Assembly (NCBI GenBank): GCA_963799105.1 | Contig: CAWCVR010000002.1 | Span: 186,001-250,000, forward strand | Direction: 5' to 3' | From: CAWCVR01 sp963799105 | Lineage (GTDB): Bacteria > Acidobacteriota > Terriglobia > Bryobacterales > Bryobacteraceae | DNA: 64,000 bases | Shown here: positions 8,505 through 17,784 of the stretch, in pieces | How positions within the stretch are numbered: position 1 is the first letter of the stretch | How the letters are laid out: each line of letters starts with the position of its first letter | Translations under genes and position numbers: made by a program | Notes under the pieces: model-generated | Seen by the model: only the letters and a program-made list of their open reading frames with translations | Database searches by the model: none | Told to the model about the DNA's origin: nothing

Positions 8505-9635
8505 TCACCGCGCCAGGAACCGCGGGCAGAACGGGTACGGCACTTCCACCGGCTGGCCGGCCGGAGTCAGCTCGCCAGTCCGCTGGTCGATGCGAAAGAC
8601 CATCGCGTTGTTACTTCCGTGGTTGGTCACCAGCAACCAATGCGCGGTGGGGTCCATGTCGAAGTTCCGCGGCGTCTTACCGCCCGAAGGAACGTCCTGA
8701 ATGGGCGTCAGCCGCCCGCTGTTCCCATCCACCGAGAAGACCGCGATGCTGTCGCGCCCGCGATTCGACGCGTACACAAACCTGCCGCTGGGATGCACCT
8801 GGATCTCCGAGCATGCGCTTTCGCCGTGGAAATCCTTCGGCAAGGTGGACACCGTCTGCACTTCGGATAGCGCGCCGCGCCGGGTGTCCCAATCGAACAG
8901 CATGATGGTGCTGCCCATCTCCGTAATCAGGTACACCCAGCGCCCGTTGGGATGAAACACCACGTGCCGCGCGCCCGATCCCGGAGCCGACTTCGCGAAC
9001 GGCGGATCGTTGGGCGCGAGCGATCCGTCACGCGCGTCGAACTTGTAGACGAACAGCTTATCCAGCCCCAGGTCCGCCACCAGGACGAAACGGTTCGTGG
9101 GATCCACGCGGATCGAGTGTGCGAAAGCATGCGATTGCCGCTGAGGGTTTGTGCCGCTGCCGGTGTGCTGCACGAAGGCGGTGCGCTCTCCCAGGCTGCC
9201 ATCGGGAGCCAGCGCCCATGCCGCGATGTTGCCGCCGTCGTAGTTGGCCACGAAAACATAGTGCCCGGTAGTATCCAGGCTGATGTAACTGGGGTCGCCG
9301 CCGCCGCTGGGCTTCTGGTTGAGGAGCGACAGCCGCGCCGTGGCCGCGTCGATGGAATACGCGCTGACGAATCCCGTCGAGTTGCAGGCGTACAAGCGGC
9401 GGCCGCCCGGCGCGATCACGAAATAGGCCGGCGCGGGAGTTTCCAGCAGAAACTCGGGCTTACTCAGCGCGCCCGTTTCCGTGTTGAAGCGGGAAACCGA
9501 AAAGCCCTTGCCCGGCCCCGCCGTGTGGGTGCCGAAATAAACCGTCAAGTCCGCCGCCCCCGCCGGCATGAGAGCCCCGGAGACGCAGGCGGCCGCCGCC
9601 AGCGAGAGAACTGCCCGATACCTTTTCATCGTCAC
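8505..9635 (-). CDS. Exported lactonase-family beta-propeller (6-phosphogluconolactonase YbhE type)
   Basis: A 376-residue protein with a signal peptide (cleaved near PAGAA), followed by VYFGTHT and the repeated blades of the Lactonase family: GGRRLYACN, SLDTTGHYVFVANYDGGN, FAHSIRVDPTNRFVLVADLGLDKL, HVVFHPNGRWVY, EIQVHPSGRFVYASNRG and NFDMDPTAHWLLVTNHGSN. The length fits a seven-bladed propeller. Cytosolic YbhE hydrolyses 6-phosphogluconolactone; the leader here means this copy acts outside the cytoplasm, so another lactone or carboxymuconolactone-type substrate is more likely. It is divergent from the TonB receptor gene, separated by about 220 bp. Confidence 0.82.
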   Translation of the reverse strand: MTMKRYRAVLSLAAAACVSGALMPAGAADLTVYFGTHTAGPGKGFSVSRFNTETGALSKPEFLLETPAPAYFVIAPGGRRLYACNSTGFVSAYSIDAATARLSLLNQKPSGGGDPSYISLDTTGHYVFVANYDGGNIAAWALAPDGSLGERTAFVQHTGSGTNPQRQSHAFAHSIRVDPTNRFVLVADLGLDKLFVYKFDARDGSLAPNDPPFAKSAPGSGARHVVFHPNGRWVYLITEMGSTIMLFDWDTRRGALSEVQTVSTLPKDFHGESACSEIQVHPSGRFVYASNRGRDSIAVFSVDGNSGRLTPIQDVPSGGKTPRNFDMDPTAHWLLVTNHGSNNAMVFRIDQRTGELTPAGQPVEVPYPFCPRFLAR

Positions 9636-9853
9636 GGATTGACTTCCTTTCCCGTCCGAACTCTACCAGCTTACTCCCGCGCCCGTCCGGAAGTGGGGCC
9701 GGTTTCCGGCGCGTCGCACACGCTTTCGCGTATCGCAGTTTCCCATGACAACTGCCGCGTGATATGTTTCGAAGTAGCCACCTGCTTTGGCACCGGACTC
9801 GGCCCCCGCGTGGCAAGTGAACTATTGAGATAGGAATCGCGTAAACCAGACTC

Positions 9854-12800
9854 ATGAGCCACGTAAGACTCACCATCGCCGTACTCGCCCTAATCGCCTC
9901 CGCGCACGCCCAGACCGTCACCGGCGTTGTCAGAGGAGCGATTACAGACTCTGCCGGCGCGCCAGTGCCGGGCGCGAGGGTCACCTTGACCAGCCTTGAA
10001 ACCGGCGCTCACCTGACCGCAACCAGCGACGAGCGCGGAGAGTTCGCGATTGCCGCCGTCCCGCCCGGCGAATATCGTCTGGAAGCGGAAAGCCCCGGCT
10101 TTAAGAAGCACGCCCGCACATTGACGATGGAAGTGGACCGGGAGGTCCGCCTCGAGATCGCCCTGAGCAGTCTGGGCTCCCTCACCATCGCCTGGTATGA
10201 CCCCCCGCCGATGGTGCGTGCGGATTCGCCGGCCATGGGCGGCGTCATCGACACGCGGGAGATTCTCGGCCTGCCTCTCGATGGACGCGATTTCTACCAG
10301 CTCAGCCTGCTGCTGCCAGGGGTCCTGCCGCCGGCCGAAGGCTCGGCGGGGTCGGTCCGCGGCGCTTTCTCCATCAGCGTCAACGGCGCGCGCGAGGACG
10401 CCAACAACTTCCTGCTGGATGGAGCCTACAACGGCGATCCCAAGCTGAACGGCGTGGGCGTGACGCCGCCCCTGGACGCAATCCAGGAGTTCGATGCCGT
10501 CACGTCCACCTACGATTCCAGCTTCGGCAGAAACGCCGGCGGACAGATCAGCGTGGTCACACGCGGCGGCGCCAACCAGTTTCACGGCTCCGCTTACGAG
10601 TTCTTCCGCAACGGCGCGCTCGATGGCGACAACTTTTTCGCGCCTTCCGATCGGCCGGCGCCCGCGTACCGGCGCAACCAGTTTGGCGCCACGCTCGGCG
10701 GTCCGCTGGTCGAGAGCCAGACGTTTTTCTTCGCCGATTACGAGGGCACGCGGATGGCGGCCGGGCAGACGCTGGTCTCCAATGTGCCAACCCTCGCCGA
10801 GCGCGCCGGCGACTTCTCGCAAGGCAGCCTGCCGGCGGTCGATCCAACCACCGGGCAGCCCGTCCCCGGCGGCAAGCTGCCGCAATACTATTTGAACCCG
10901 ATCGGCCTCGCGATTGCGGCGCTCTATCCCCAGCCGGACCGCAACGTGCCCGGAGCGAATTTCGTATCCTCGCCCTCGCTCACCGACAGCCTGAACCAGT
11001 TCGACGCCAAGCTGGAACAGTACTTCGGGCAATCCGGCGGCAAGCTCTTCGCAAGATACAGCTTCGCGAACGACAACTTGTTCGAGCCGTTCGCCGGTTC
11101 GTCCGGCGACCCCGCCGTGCCGGGTTACGGCCTCCGTATTCCGAGCCGGTCGCAGAACGCCTTGGTGGGCGAATCAAACGCATTTTCGCCTTACCTGCTG
11201 AACGAAGTGCATCTGACCCTCAACCGGGTCTCGAACGGCGACTACCCGCAGGGCCAGGGAACCAGCATCAACCACCGGCTCGGTCTTCCGGAGCTTTCCG
11301 CGAATCCGCGCGATTGGGGATTGACGTTGATTTCGGTCAATGGCTTCTCGCCGGTCGGGAACGAACCCACCAGTCCGGAGCACGGAACCACCAACACCTA
11401 TCAGCTTGCCGACACCGCTACCTGGGTGCGGGGCCGGCACCTTGTGAAGTTTGGACTCGACCTCCGCCTGCTGCAACAGAACGCCTTCCGCGACATCGAA
11501 TCCCACGGTTTTTTCAATTTCACCGGTCTCCTGCTGGGCAACCCGCTCGAAGAGCTGTTGCTCGGTGCGCCCACGGAGACCGGCGGCGCGACGGAGAACA
11601 ATCCGCAGCACCTGCGCACCCGCAGCTACGACTTCTTCGCCGCCGACACCTGGCGCGCCCGCCCGAGCCTCTCGCTGACGCTGGGATTGCGCTACGAGTA
11701 CAACTCCCCCGCCGTCGACGCCGCCAATCGCGCCGATGTGTACAATCCGGCAACCGGCTCCCTTGTCCAACTGGGCCAGGGCGGGTTTCCCCGCGGTGGT
11801 TACAGTCCGGACTACCATAACATCGCTCCGCGCATCGGTCTGGCGTGGTCGCCGGGCGGGCATAACACCACCGCGCTCCGGGCGGCGTATGGGATTTACT
11901 ACGACCAATCCTCGTTCGCGCCCGGCGAAGGTATCTACTTCAGCGCGCCTTACTATAATTTCAACGTCTACTATCCGGTTCCGGGCCTGGTAAACCTGTC
12001 GCTCGAGAATCCGTTCCCCAGCAACTTCCCGTTCCCCTATCCCGGATCGGCCATCGCCTTCCAGCGCAACCTTCGCACACCCTACATGCAGCAATGGAAT
12101 CTCGGCGTTCAGCGACAGCTTGGAAACCCGCGGGTGATCGAGATTGCCTACGTGGGATCGAAGGGCACGCGCCTGGTCGACTCGCGCAACATCAACCAGC
12201 CGCGTCCTTCCGTCAACCGGCAGAACCCCGGTCCGAACCCGAACTTCTCCGAGATCGACATCATCGAGTCGCAGGCCAATTCCACCTATCACAGCCTTCA
12301 GGCCCGCTTCCAGCAGCGCCTTTCGCAAGGACTGTCGATGCTCGCGTCCTATACGTTCGCCAAGTCCATCGACGATGCCTCCGGCTTCTTCAACACCACC
12401 GGCGATCCAAACTTTCCGCAGAACGCATACGACCTGGGCGCGGAACGCGGCCGCTCCGATTTCGACATCCGCCAGCGCTTCACGCTCGGCTACGGGTACG
12501 ATCTGCCGCTGCTCAAGAGCCATCCGCGCCTCGGCGGGTGGCAGAGTTTCGGCGTGCTGACGTTCCAGACCGGCCGGCCGTTCACCGTGGCGCTGCTGCC
12601 GGATACCGACAACGCCAACACCGGCATCTCGCAATTGGGTTTCGGCGCCGGCGACCGGCCGAATGTGGCCGGCAATCCCAAGCTCTCCGGTCCCACACCG
12701 GGCGAGTGGTTCAACACCGCCGCGTTCACCGTCCCGCCCTACGGCCATTTCGGCGACGCCGGCCGCGACATTCTCGACGGCCCAGGCCTGCGTTCGGTAA

Positions 12801-12991
12801 ACCTCTCGATTGTCAAGAACACCGCCATCACGGACCGGCTCAACCTCCAATTCCGCACGGAATTCTTTAATGCCTTGAATCGCGCGAATTACAACCTCCC
12901 CGATAACTTCATCGGATCGCCCACGTTCGGCCAGGTAGTTTCCGCGCAGGATCCGCGGCGGGTGCAATTCGCGGTGAAGGTGCTGTTCTGA
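9854..12991 (+). CDS. TonB-dependent receptor with N-terminal carboxypeptidase-regulatory-like domain (Oar type)
   Basis: A 1045-residue outer-membrane receptor. After a signal peptide (cleaved near AHA) comes a CarboxypepD_reg-like beta-sandwich, about residues 22-105 (GVVRGAITDSAGAPVPGARV, PPGEYRLEAESPGF). The plug follows, with GVIDTREILGLPLDGRDFYQ and FLLDGAYNGDP, and then a long barrel ending in VQFAVKVLF with terminal Phe. Repeated phrases such as GNPRVIEIAYVGSKGTRL and SYTFAKSIDDASGFF are typical of the large acidobacterial Oar-like receptors. It probably imports oligosaccharides or similar ligands using TonB energy. The substrate cannot be read from sequence; nearby glycosidases suggest carbohydrates. 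Confidence 0.9.
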   Translation: MSHVRLTIAVLALIASAHAQTVTGVVRGAITDSAGAPVPGARVTLTSLETGAHLTATSDERGEFAIAAVPPGEYRLEAESPGFKKHARTLTMEVDREVRLEIALSSLGSLTIAWYDPPPMVRADSPAMGGVIDTREILGLPLDGRDFYQLSLLLPGVLPPAEGSAGSVRGAFSISVNGAREDANNFLLDGAYNGDPKLNGVGVTPPLDAIQEFDAVTSTYDSSFGRNAGGQISVVTRGGANQFHGSAYEFFRNGALDGDNFFAPSDRPAPAYRRNQFGATLGGPLVESQTFFFADYEGTRMAAGQTLVSNVPTLAERAGDFSQGSLPAVDPTTGQPVPGGKLPQYYLNPIGLAIAALYPQPDRNVPGANFVSSPSLTDSLNQFDAKLEQYFGQSGGKLFARYSFANDNLFEPFAGSSGDPAVPGYGLRIPSRSQNALVGESNAFSPYLLNEVHLTLNRVSNGDYPQGQGTSINHRLGLPELSANPRDWGLTLISVNGFSPVGNEPTSPEHGTTNTYQLADTATWVRGRHLVKFGLDLRLLQQNAFRDIESHGFFNFTGLLLGNPLEELLLGAPTETGGATENNPQHLRTRSYDFFAADTWRARPSLSLTLGLRYEYNSPAVDAANRADVYNPATGSLVQLGQGGFPRGGYSPDYHNIAPRIGLAWSPGGHNTTALRAAYGIYYDQSSFAPGEGIYFSAPYYNFNVYYPVPGLVNLSLENPFPSNFPFPYPGSAIAFQRNLRTPYMQQWNLGVQRQLGNPRVIEIAYVGSKGTRLVDSRNINQPRPSVNRQNPGPNPNFSEIDIIESQANSTYHSLQARFQQRLSQGLSMLASYTFAKSIDDASGFFNTTGDPNFPQNAYDLGAERGRSDFDIRQRFTLGYGYDLPLLKSHPRLGGWQSFGVLTFQTGRPFTVALLPDTDNANTGISQLGFGAGDRPNVAGNPKLSGPTPGEWFNTAAFTVPPYGHFGDAGRDILDGPGLRSVNLSIVKNTAITDRLNLQFRTEFFNALNRANYNLPDNFIGSPTFGQVVSAQDPRRVQFAVKVLF

Positions 12992-13001
12992 GCGCGGGTT
13001 T

Positions 13002-13080
13002 TGTGGGGCAGGTTGTCAACCTGCGGCGGGTTGGTAACCCGCCCGGCGAGCGGAGCTCGCCTGCGCGATCAACCCGCCGC
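13002..13080. repeat. TGTGGGGC hairpin repeat between convergent genes
   Basis: Three adjoining hairpins: GCAGGTTGTCAACCTGC (13008-13024), GCGGGTTGGTAACCCGC (13026-13042) and GGCGAGCGGAGCTCGCC (13045-13061). The copy lies between the converging ends of the TonB receptor and the NuoG-like gene, where it could stop transcription from both sides. It is the same module found inside the NuoF-like gene and in the arrays near 50, 52 and 59 kb. Confidence 0.85.
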
Positions 13081-13082
13081 CC

Positions 13083-15149
13083 CTACCTGCCAATCGTGCA
13101 CATATCGCACGCTCGCGCTGTGCGCAATGCCAGCGCGCCCGTCGGGCAAGCCTCGGCGCATTGCCGCGCCACTTTGCGCAGCCCGCTCGACAACGGCTCG
13201 CCGAACGGCACGGCCACGGCCACGTCGAAGCCGCGGCCGATCATCGCCAGCCCCGGCTCCTCGTCCGCGGCAGAGGCAATCCGCACGCACGCGTCGCAGC
13301 AGATGCACTTGCCGGGCTCGTAGATCACCTCGGCGTGCGACAGATCCTGCGAAAACCGCCGGCGCGCGCCCGCGAAACGGTACACATCCACGCCGTACTC
13401 GGTCGCAAGCTCCCGCACCCGGCAGCAGTCCGCCTTGCGGCAGCCGCAGGTCAGGCAGCGGCGCGCCTCCCGGGCTGCGTCCTCCTCCGGTAGCCGGCTT
13501 TCCACCTCGTCGAAACCCGCCACGCGCCGCTCCATGGGGATCTCGGGCGCCCGCACGCGCGCGGCTTTCTCGATCGAGCGGAAGAGCGCGGCCCGCTCGG
13601 CGTCGTCCACCGGGCGCATGGCGATGCCCGCCAGCGCCGGCTCACCCGTGACGGCTTCGCCTGACAGCAATTGATGAATCGACGCCGCGGCCATTCTGCC
13701 CGCCGTCACCGCGCGCACCGCCAGGTCCGCGCCCAGCACCGCGTCGCCCCCGGCGAACACGCGCGGCAGGTTGGTCGCCAGCGTCCTCGCATTGGCGGCG
13801 ATGCCCCATGCGGTCACCTCCAGCCCTTCGCGCTTCGCCAGCGTTACATCCACCGATTGCCCGATGGCGGCGATCGCGGTGGAGCACTCGATGGTGAAAT
13901 CGGAGCCTTCCACCTCGACCGCCCGGCGCCGCCCCGAGGCGTCCGCTTCGCCCAGCGTCATCCGCCGGCACGTCAGCGACAGGCTCTCGCCGTTCCGTTC
14001 CAGCCGCACCGGCGCAACGAGCAGGTCGATCTGCACGCCTTCGGCTTCCGCGCCCTCCACCTCTTCCATCAGACACGGCATCTCCTGCCGGCCGCGGCGG
14101 TAGAGCACCCGAACACTCCGTGCGCCCAACCGCACCGCGGAGCGGGCGCAATCCATGGCGGTATTGCCGCCGCCCACCACCACCACGTCGCCGCCCAACG
14201 GCGGCGGATTCCCGCTGGCCACGCGACGCAGAAACTCGGTCCCCGCCAGCGCGTATTCCTCGCCAACGCAGCCGAGCCCCTGGGCGCGTTGCGCCCCGAT
14301 GGCCAGGAACACCGCGTCGTGCCAGTCGCACAAGCCTTTCAGGGTGAAGTGCTCGCCCCAGCGCTCGCCCATGCGCAAGCGCGCGCCCAGCCGCAGGATG
14401 GTCTCGATTTCGGCATCCAGCGCATCCTTCGGCAAGCGGTAGCTTGGGATTCCGTAGCGCAGCATGCCTCCTGGCAGCGGATGGCCGTCGAACAGCGTAC
14501 ACTCGTGGCCCTTTTGCAGAAGGTAGTAAGCGGCGGCCAGGCCCGCCGGCCCCGCGCCCACAATGGCCACCCATTTCCCGGTGGATGGCGCACGCCGCGG
14601 CAGGTAGCGCGTGGCCGCCGCCCCGTCCACGTCGGCCGCATAGCGGTGCAGCGCGCCGATCCCCAGGCCCTGGTCGAAGTCCGAGCGGCGGCACTCGCGC
14701 TCGCACAATCGCGGGCAGATGCGCCCCAGCGAACCCGCGAGCGCCAGCCGGCGGGCGATGACCTCCATCGAGCGGCGATTGTCCCCCGTCGCGATGCCGT
14801 ACACGAACCCCGGTATGTCGAGCCCGGCCGGGCACTCGGCGGCGCACGGCGCCACACACTCTCCGGCGTGATCCGAGAGCAGCAGTTCCAGCGCCATCTG
14901 GCGCGCCGCGCGCACGTCCGCGCTGGCGGTCGCCACCACCATGCCCTCCGCCACGGGCATCGCGCAGGCGGGCGCCAGCGTGCGGCGGCCTTCGATCCGC
15001 ACCGCGCAAATGAAGCACGACGCAGCCGGCTCGATTCCGGGCACGTGGCACAGCGTCGGGATGCGGATGCCCAGCCGGCTGGCCGCCTCGAGAACGGTCG
15101 TCTCCGCCTTCACCTCGATCCGCCGCCCGTCGATCGTCAAGCTAATCAT
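13083..15149 (-). CDS. NuoG-like [2Fe-2S] domain fused to GltD-like FAD/NAD(P) oxidoreductase
   Basis: A 688-residue cytosolic iron-sulfur flavoprotein. Residues 1-80 are a plant-type [2Fe-2S] domain (Cys in TLCHVPG, SCFICAV and PACAMP). Next comes a cysteine-rich zone like the glutamate synthase small subunit (GECVAPCAAECPAG, ICPRLCERECRR), then two Rossmann folds (VAIVGAGPAGLAAAYYL for FAD, VVVVGGGNTAMDCARSA for NAD(P)) and FAGGDAVLGADLAV. The C-terminal third holds more cluster ligands (CLTCGCRKADCC, CICCDACVR, CAEACPTGA). The fusion resembles flavoproteins of bifurcating or formate-linked dehydrogenases. It starts 7 nt after the stop of the NuoF-like gene and is the last gene of the operon. 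Confidence 0.85.
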   Translation of the reverse strand: MISLTIDGRRIEVKAETTVLEAASRLGIRIPTLCHVPGIEPAASCFICAVRIEGRRTLAPACAMPVAEGMVVATASADVRAARQMALELLLSDHAGECVAPCAAECPAGLDIPGFVYGIATGDNRRSMEVIARRLALAGSLGRICPRLCERECRRSDFDQGLGIGALHRYAADVDGAAATRYLPRRAPSTGKWVAIVGAGPAGLAAAYYLLQKGHECTLFDGHPLPGGMLRYGIPSYRLPKDALDAEIETILRLGARLRMGERWGEHFTLKGLCDWHDAVFLAIGAQRAQGLGCVGEEYALAGTEFLRRVASGNPPPLGGDVVVVGGGNTAMDCARSAVRLGARSVRVLYRRGRQEMPCLMEEVEGAEAEGVQIDLLVAPVRLERNGESLSLTCRRMTLGEADASGRRRAVEVEGSDFTIECSTAIAAIGQSVDVTLAKREGLEVTAWGIAANARTLATNLPRVFAGGDAVLGADLAVRAVTAGRMAAASIHQLLSGEAVTGEPALAGIAMRPVDDAERAALFRSIEKAARVRAPEIPMERRVAGFDEVESRLPEEDAAREARRCLTCGCRKADCCRVRELATEYGVDVYRFAGARRRFSQDLSHAEVIYEPGKCICCDACVRIASAADEEPGLAMIGRGFDVAVAVPFGEPLSSGLRKVARQCAEACPTGALALRTARACDMCTIGR

Positions 15150-15156
15150 GGCGCGG

Positions 15157-16933
15157 CTATGTCACCTCGATCGCGTCGTCCTGGCAGGCCTGGCGGCACA
15201 TGTCGCAACGCGTGCAGAGTCGGTCGTCCACCTCGTGCTTCTCGTACGGGCGATACCGGATAGCGCCCACCGGGCAGGCTTGCGCGCACAGCGTGCAGCC
15301 GATGCAATTGTCCGTCACGCGGTAGCGGATCAGCGCCGGGCAGCGGCCCGCCGGGCAGCGCCGCTCGTGGAGGTGCGCTTCGTACTCGTCGCGGAAGTAC
15401 CGGAGCGTGGTCAGCACCGGGTTGGGCGCGGTCTGGCCGAGCCCGCACAGGCTGGCGCGGCTGACGGTAATCGGCCAGCGTTTCGAGCTTCTCCAGGTCG
15501 TCCGTCCGGCCCACCCCCTCGCACAGGCGCTCCAGGATTTCGAGCATTCGCTTGGTGCCGATCCGGCAAAAGGTACACTTGCCGCAAGATTCGGCTTGCG
15601 TGAACTTCAGGAAGAAGCGCGCGATATCGACCATGCAATCGCGGTCGTCGAGCACCACGAGGCCCCCGGATCCCATGATGGCGCCGGTCTCGGCCAAAGC
15701 GTCGTAGTCGATCGGCGTATCGGCCAGCCGCGCCGGGATGCACCCACCGGACGGACCGCCGAGTTGCACGGCTTTGAATCGCCGCCCGCCGCCGATGCCG
15801 CCGCCGATATCCTCCACCACTTCGCGTATGGTGATGCCCATGGGAACTTCGATCAGGCCGCCGCGCCGGATCTTCCCGGCCAGCGCGAAGACCTTGGTCC
15901 CCCGGCTGCCCGCGGTGCCGAGCGCGGCGAACGCGCGGGCGCCGTGGCGAATAATCCACGGCACCGAAGCCAGCGTTTCGACGTTGTTGATGAGGGTCGG
16001 GTGTCCGCGAAACCCGCGTTCGATAGGGTACGGAGGCCGCAGCTTCGGCATGCCGCGTTTCCCTTCGAGCGATTGAATCAGCGCGGTCTCCTCGCCACAG
16101 ACGAAAGCGCCCGCGCCCTCGCGGACCTCCAGGCGCAGCCGCCCGAGGCATCCGCGCTCCTCGGCCTGCCGAATCGCCTCCCGCGTGTGGCGCACGGCCT
16201 GCGGGTACTCCGCGCGAATGTACAGGTAGCCTTCGGAGGCGCCAATGGCGTATGCCGCGATGGCCAGCCCCTCCAGCACGCGGTGCGGGTCGGATTCCAG
16301 CACCAGTCGGTCCATGAATGCGCCCGGGTCGCCTTCATCGCCATTGCAAATAACATATTTGACCGAGTCCGCCTGCGCGCGCCCCAGCGCCCATTTCCGC
16401 CCCGTGGGAAACCCCGCGCCCCCTCGCCCGCGCAGACCCGACTCGGAAATCGCGGCGATCACCTCCTCCGGAGAGAGCCCCATCGCCAGAGCGCGGTACC
16501 CGTCGCGCGCCAGGTAGTCGTCGATGTTCAGCGGGTCGATGACGCCGCAGTTTTCGAGCACCACGCGAGGTGTTATGTGGGGCAGGTTGTCAACCTGCGG
16601 CGGGTTGTCAACCCGCCCGGCGAGCGAAGCTCGCCCGTCTTCGAGCTTCCACCTCACCCACGCCGAAACACGCCTGGTCCGGATATGCCTCCGCGCGATC
16701 ACCCGGGCACTCTCCGCCGTCACGTTGGCATAAAGTACTGCGTCCCCGTCCGCCCCCACCACTTCCACCAGCGGCTCGCGATAGCACATCCCGTTGCAGC
16801 CCACCGCTTTGACGACGCCACCAGCGCCCGCCTCGCGCGCCGCCCGCTCGAGCGCGTCGCGCACCGGCTCGCCGCCGCTGGCGACGCCGCAGGAACCGAG
16901 GCCGATCCGGATCTCGACTGCGCCACGCCTCAT
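15157..16933 (-). CDS. NuoF/HydB-like NADH-binding diaphorase subunit, interrupted by one frameshift
   Basis: ATG at 16933 overlaps the upstream stop (ATGA). Residues 1-85 form a thioredoxin-like [2Fe-2S] domain (GSCGVASG, VGCNGMCYREP). After a linker the FMN/NADH core follows: GLRGRGGAGFPTGRKW, CNGDEGDPGAFMDR, REGAGAFVCGEETALIQSLEG, NNVETLASVP and the N3 cluster ESCGKCTFCRIGTKR. One extra base near 15470 shifts the frame; the other frame then encodes LCGLGQTAPNP and two ferredoxin motifs (CIGCTLCAQACP, CTRCDMCRQACQ), as in HydB. Unrepaired, the protein loses this ferredoxin domain. Residues 100-120 come from a 60-bp repeat inserted in frame. Role: NAD(P)H oxidation or reduction for the complex. 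Confidence 0.83.
16576..16635. repeat. 60-bp TGTGGGGC hairpin repeat inside the NuoF-like coding sequence
   Basis: The stretch contains GCAGGTTGTCAACCTGC, GGCGGGTTGTCAACCCGCC and GGCGAGCGAAGCTCGCC, the same three-hairpin module as at 13002. On the minus strand it is translated in frame as residues 100-120 of the NuoF-like protein (AGRVDNPPQVDNLPHI is part of it). It lies in the linker between the [2Fe-2S] and FMN domains, where an insertion is tolerable. Its length is an exact multiple of three, so the frame is kept. Confidence 0.88.
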
Positions 16934-17784
16934 GCGGTCACCTTCAGCGCATCGCACGCCGTGGCGGGCGTCAGCTTGCCCGCGGTGTGACCATCCACCA
17001 TGAGCACCGGCGCCAGGCTGCAACACCCCAGGCAGGCCACCTCATCGAGCGTGAACATGCGCGCGGCATCGGTATCTTCACCGTCGGGGATCGCCAGATA
17101 CCGCCGCAGTTCCTCGGTGATCTGGCGTGCTCCGGAAACGTGGCAAGCCGTCCCGTGGCAGACGCGGACGATGTGTTCGCCCACCGGCGAGCGGCGGAAC
17201 TGGCCGTAGAACGACGATGTGCCCGCGATCTCGGCGGGCGTGATTTCAGTCAGCTCGCAAAGGCGGCGCAGGGCCTCATCGGGCAGGTAGCGGTAGTGCG
17301 TCTGAATGGCTTGCAGCAGCGGAATGGCAGCCTCTTTGCCGCGCCCCATCCGCGCCACCAGCTCATCCACGAAGCTCAGATCCATTTCGGCCGCCAAAGT
17401 AGGGCGGACGCCCCCGTCCGCGCGCGACCCCCTGGTCGCGCTCTTGCCACTGGGAGCCGAAGGCTTCTGCTGTGTGACCAATCCCTTGGCCAACGTCAGA
17501 AACGCCGCCGCCGCCGCGATCAGCACCCACGCCAGGCCGTTGTCCCTGCTCTTCCGCGCGAGCCGCGCAGTCGTTACTCGTTTCTGCTCGGCCGCCAGCG
17601 CCGGCGCGAGCGAAGCGTCGCTCTTCGTCTGTTGCTGCAAGCTCTTGACGACCTTATCGTCCAGCGGCGCACGCCTGCTCGCCACCGCATAATCCACCAC
17701 CAGAATCGCGACGCACAACGCCACCAGCGAACCGGCAATCAGGCTCCCGATTCGCGCTATCGATCGCCGCCTCTCGCCGGTCAT
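16930..17784 (-). CDS. NuoE-like [2Fe-2S] subunit with N-terminal membrane domain
   Basis: A 284-residue protein whose ATG (17784) overlaps the previous stop as ATGA. The C-terminal ~155 residues are a NuoE/HydC thioredoxin-like ferredoxin: LPLLQAIQTHYRYLPDEALR, GTSSFYGQF, VCHGTACHVSGA (Cys-x4-Cys) and ACLGCCSLAPV (Cys-x3-Cys). Unusually, residues 1-105 contain two membrane helices (IGSLIAGSLVALCVAILVV and GLAWVLIAAAAAFLTLA) around a short charged loop, which would tether this normally soluble subunit to the membrane. Residues 115-129 derive from a hairpin repeat inserted in frame between the two parts. It should relay electrons with the NuoF-like partner encoded next. Confidence 0.82.
   Translation of the reverse strand: MTGERRRSIARIGSLIAGSLVALCVAILVVDYAVASRRAPLDDKVVKSLQQQTKSDASLAPALAAEQKRVTTARLARKSRDNGLAWVLIAAAAAFLTLAKGLVTQQKPSAPSGKSATRGSRADGGVRPTLAAEMDLSFVDELVARMGRGKEAAIPLLQAIQTHYRYLPDEALRRLCELTEITPAEIAGTSSFYGQFRRSPVGEHIVRVCHGTACHVSGARQITEELRRYLAIPDGEDTDAARMFTLDEVACLGCCSLAPVLMVDGHTAGKLTPATACDALKVTA
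17404..17441. repeat. Double-hairpin repeat inside the NuoE-like coding sequence
   Basis: Two hairpins, GCGGACG-CCCC-CGTCCGC and GCGCGACC-CCCT-GGTCGCGC, follow AGTAGGGC. They are translated in frame on the minus strand (SATRGSRADGGVRP) between the membrane part and the ferredoxin part of the protein. The same design with other stem sequences occurs at 39140-39182 and 47315-47359, both outside genes. Confidence 0.82.
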
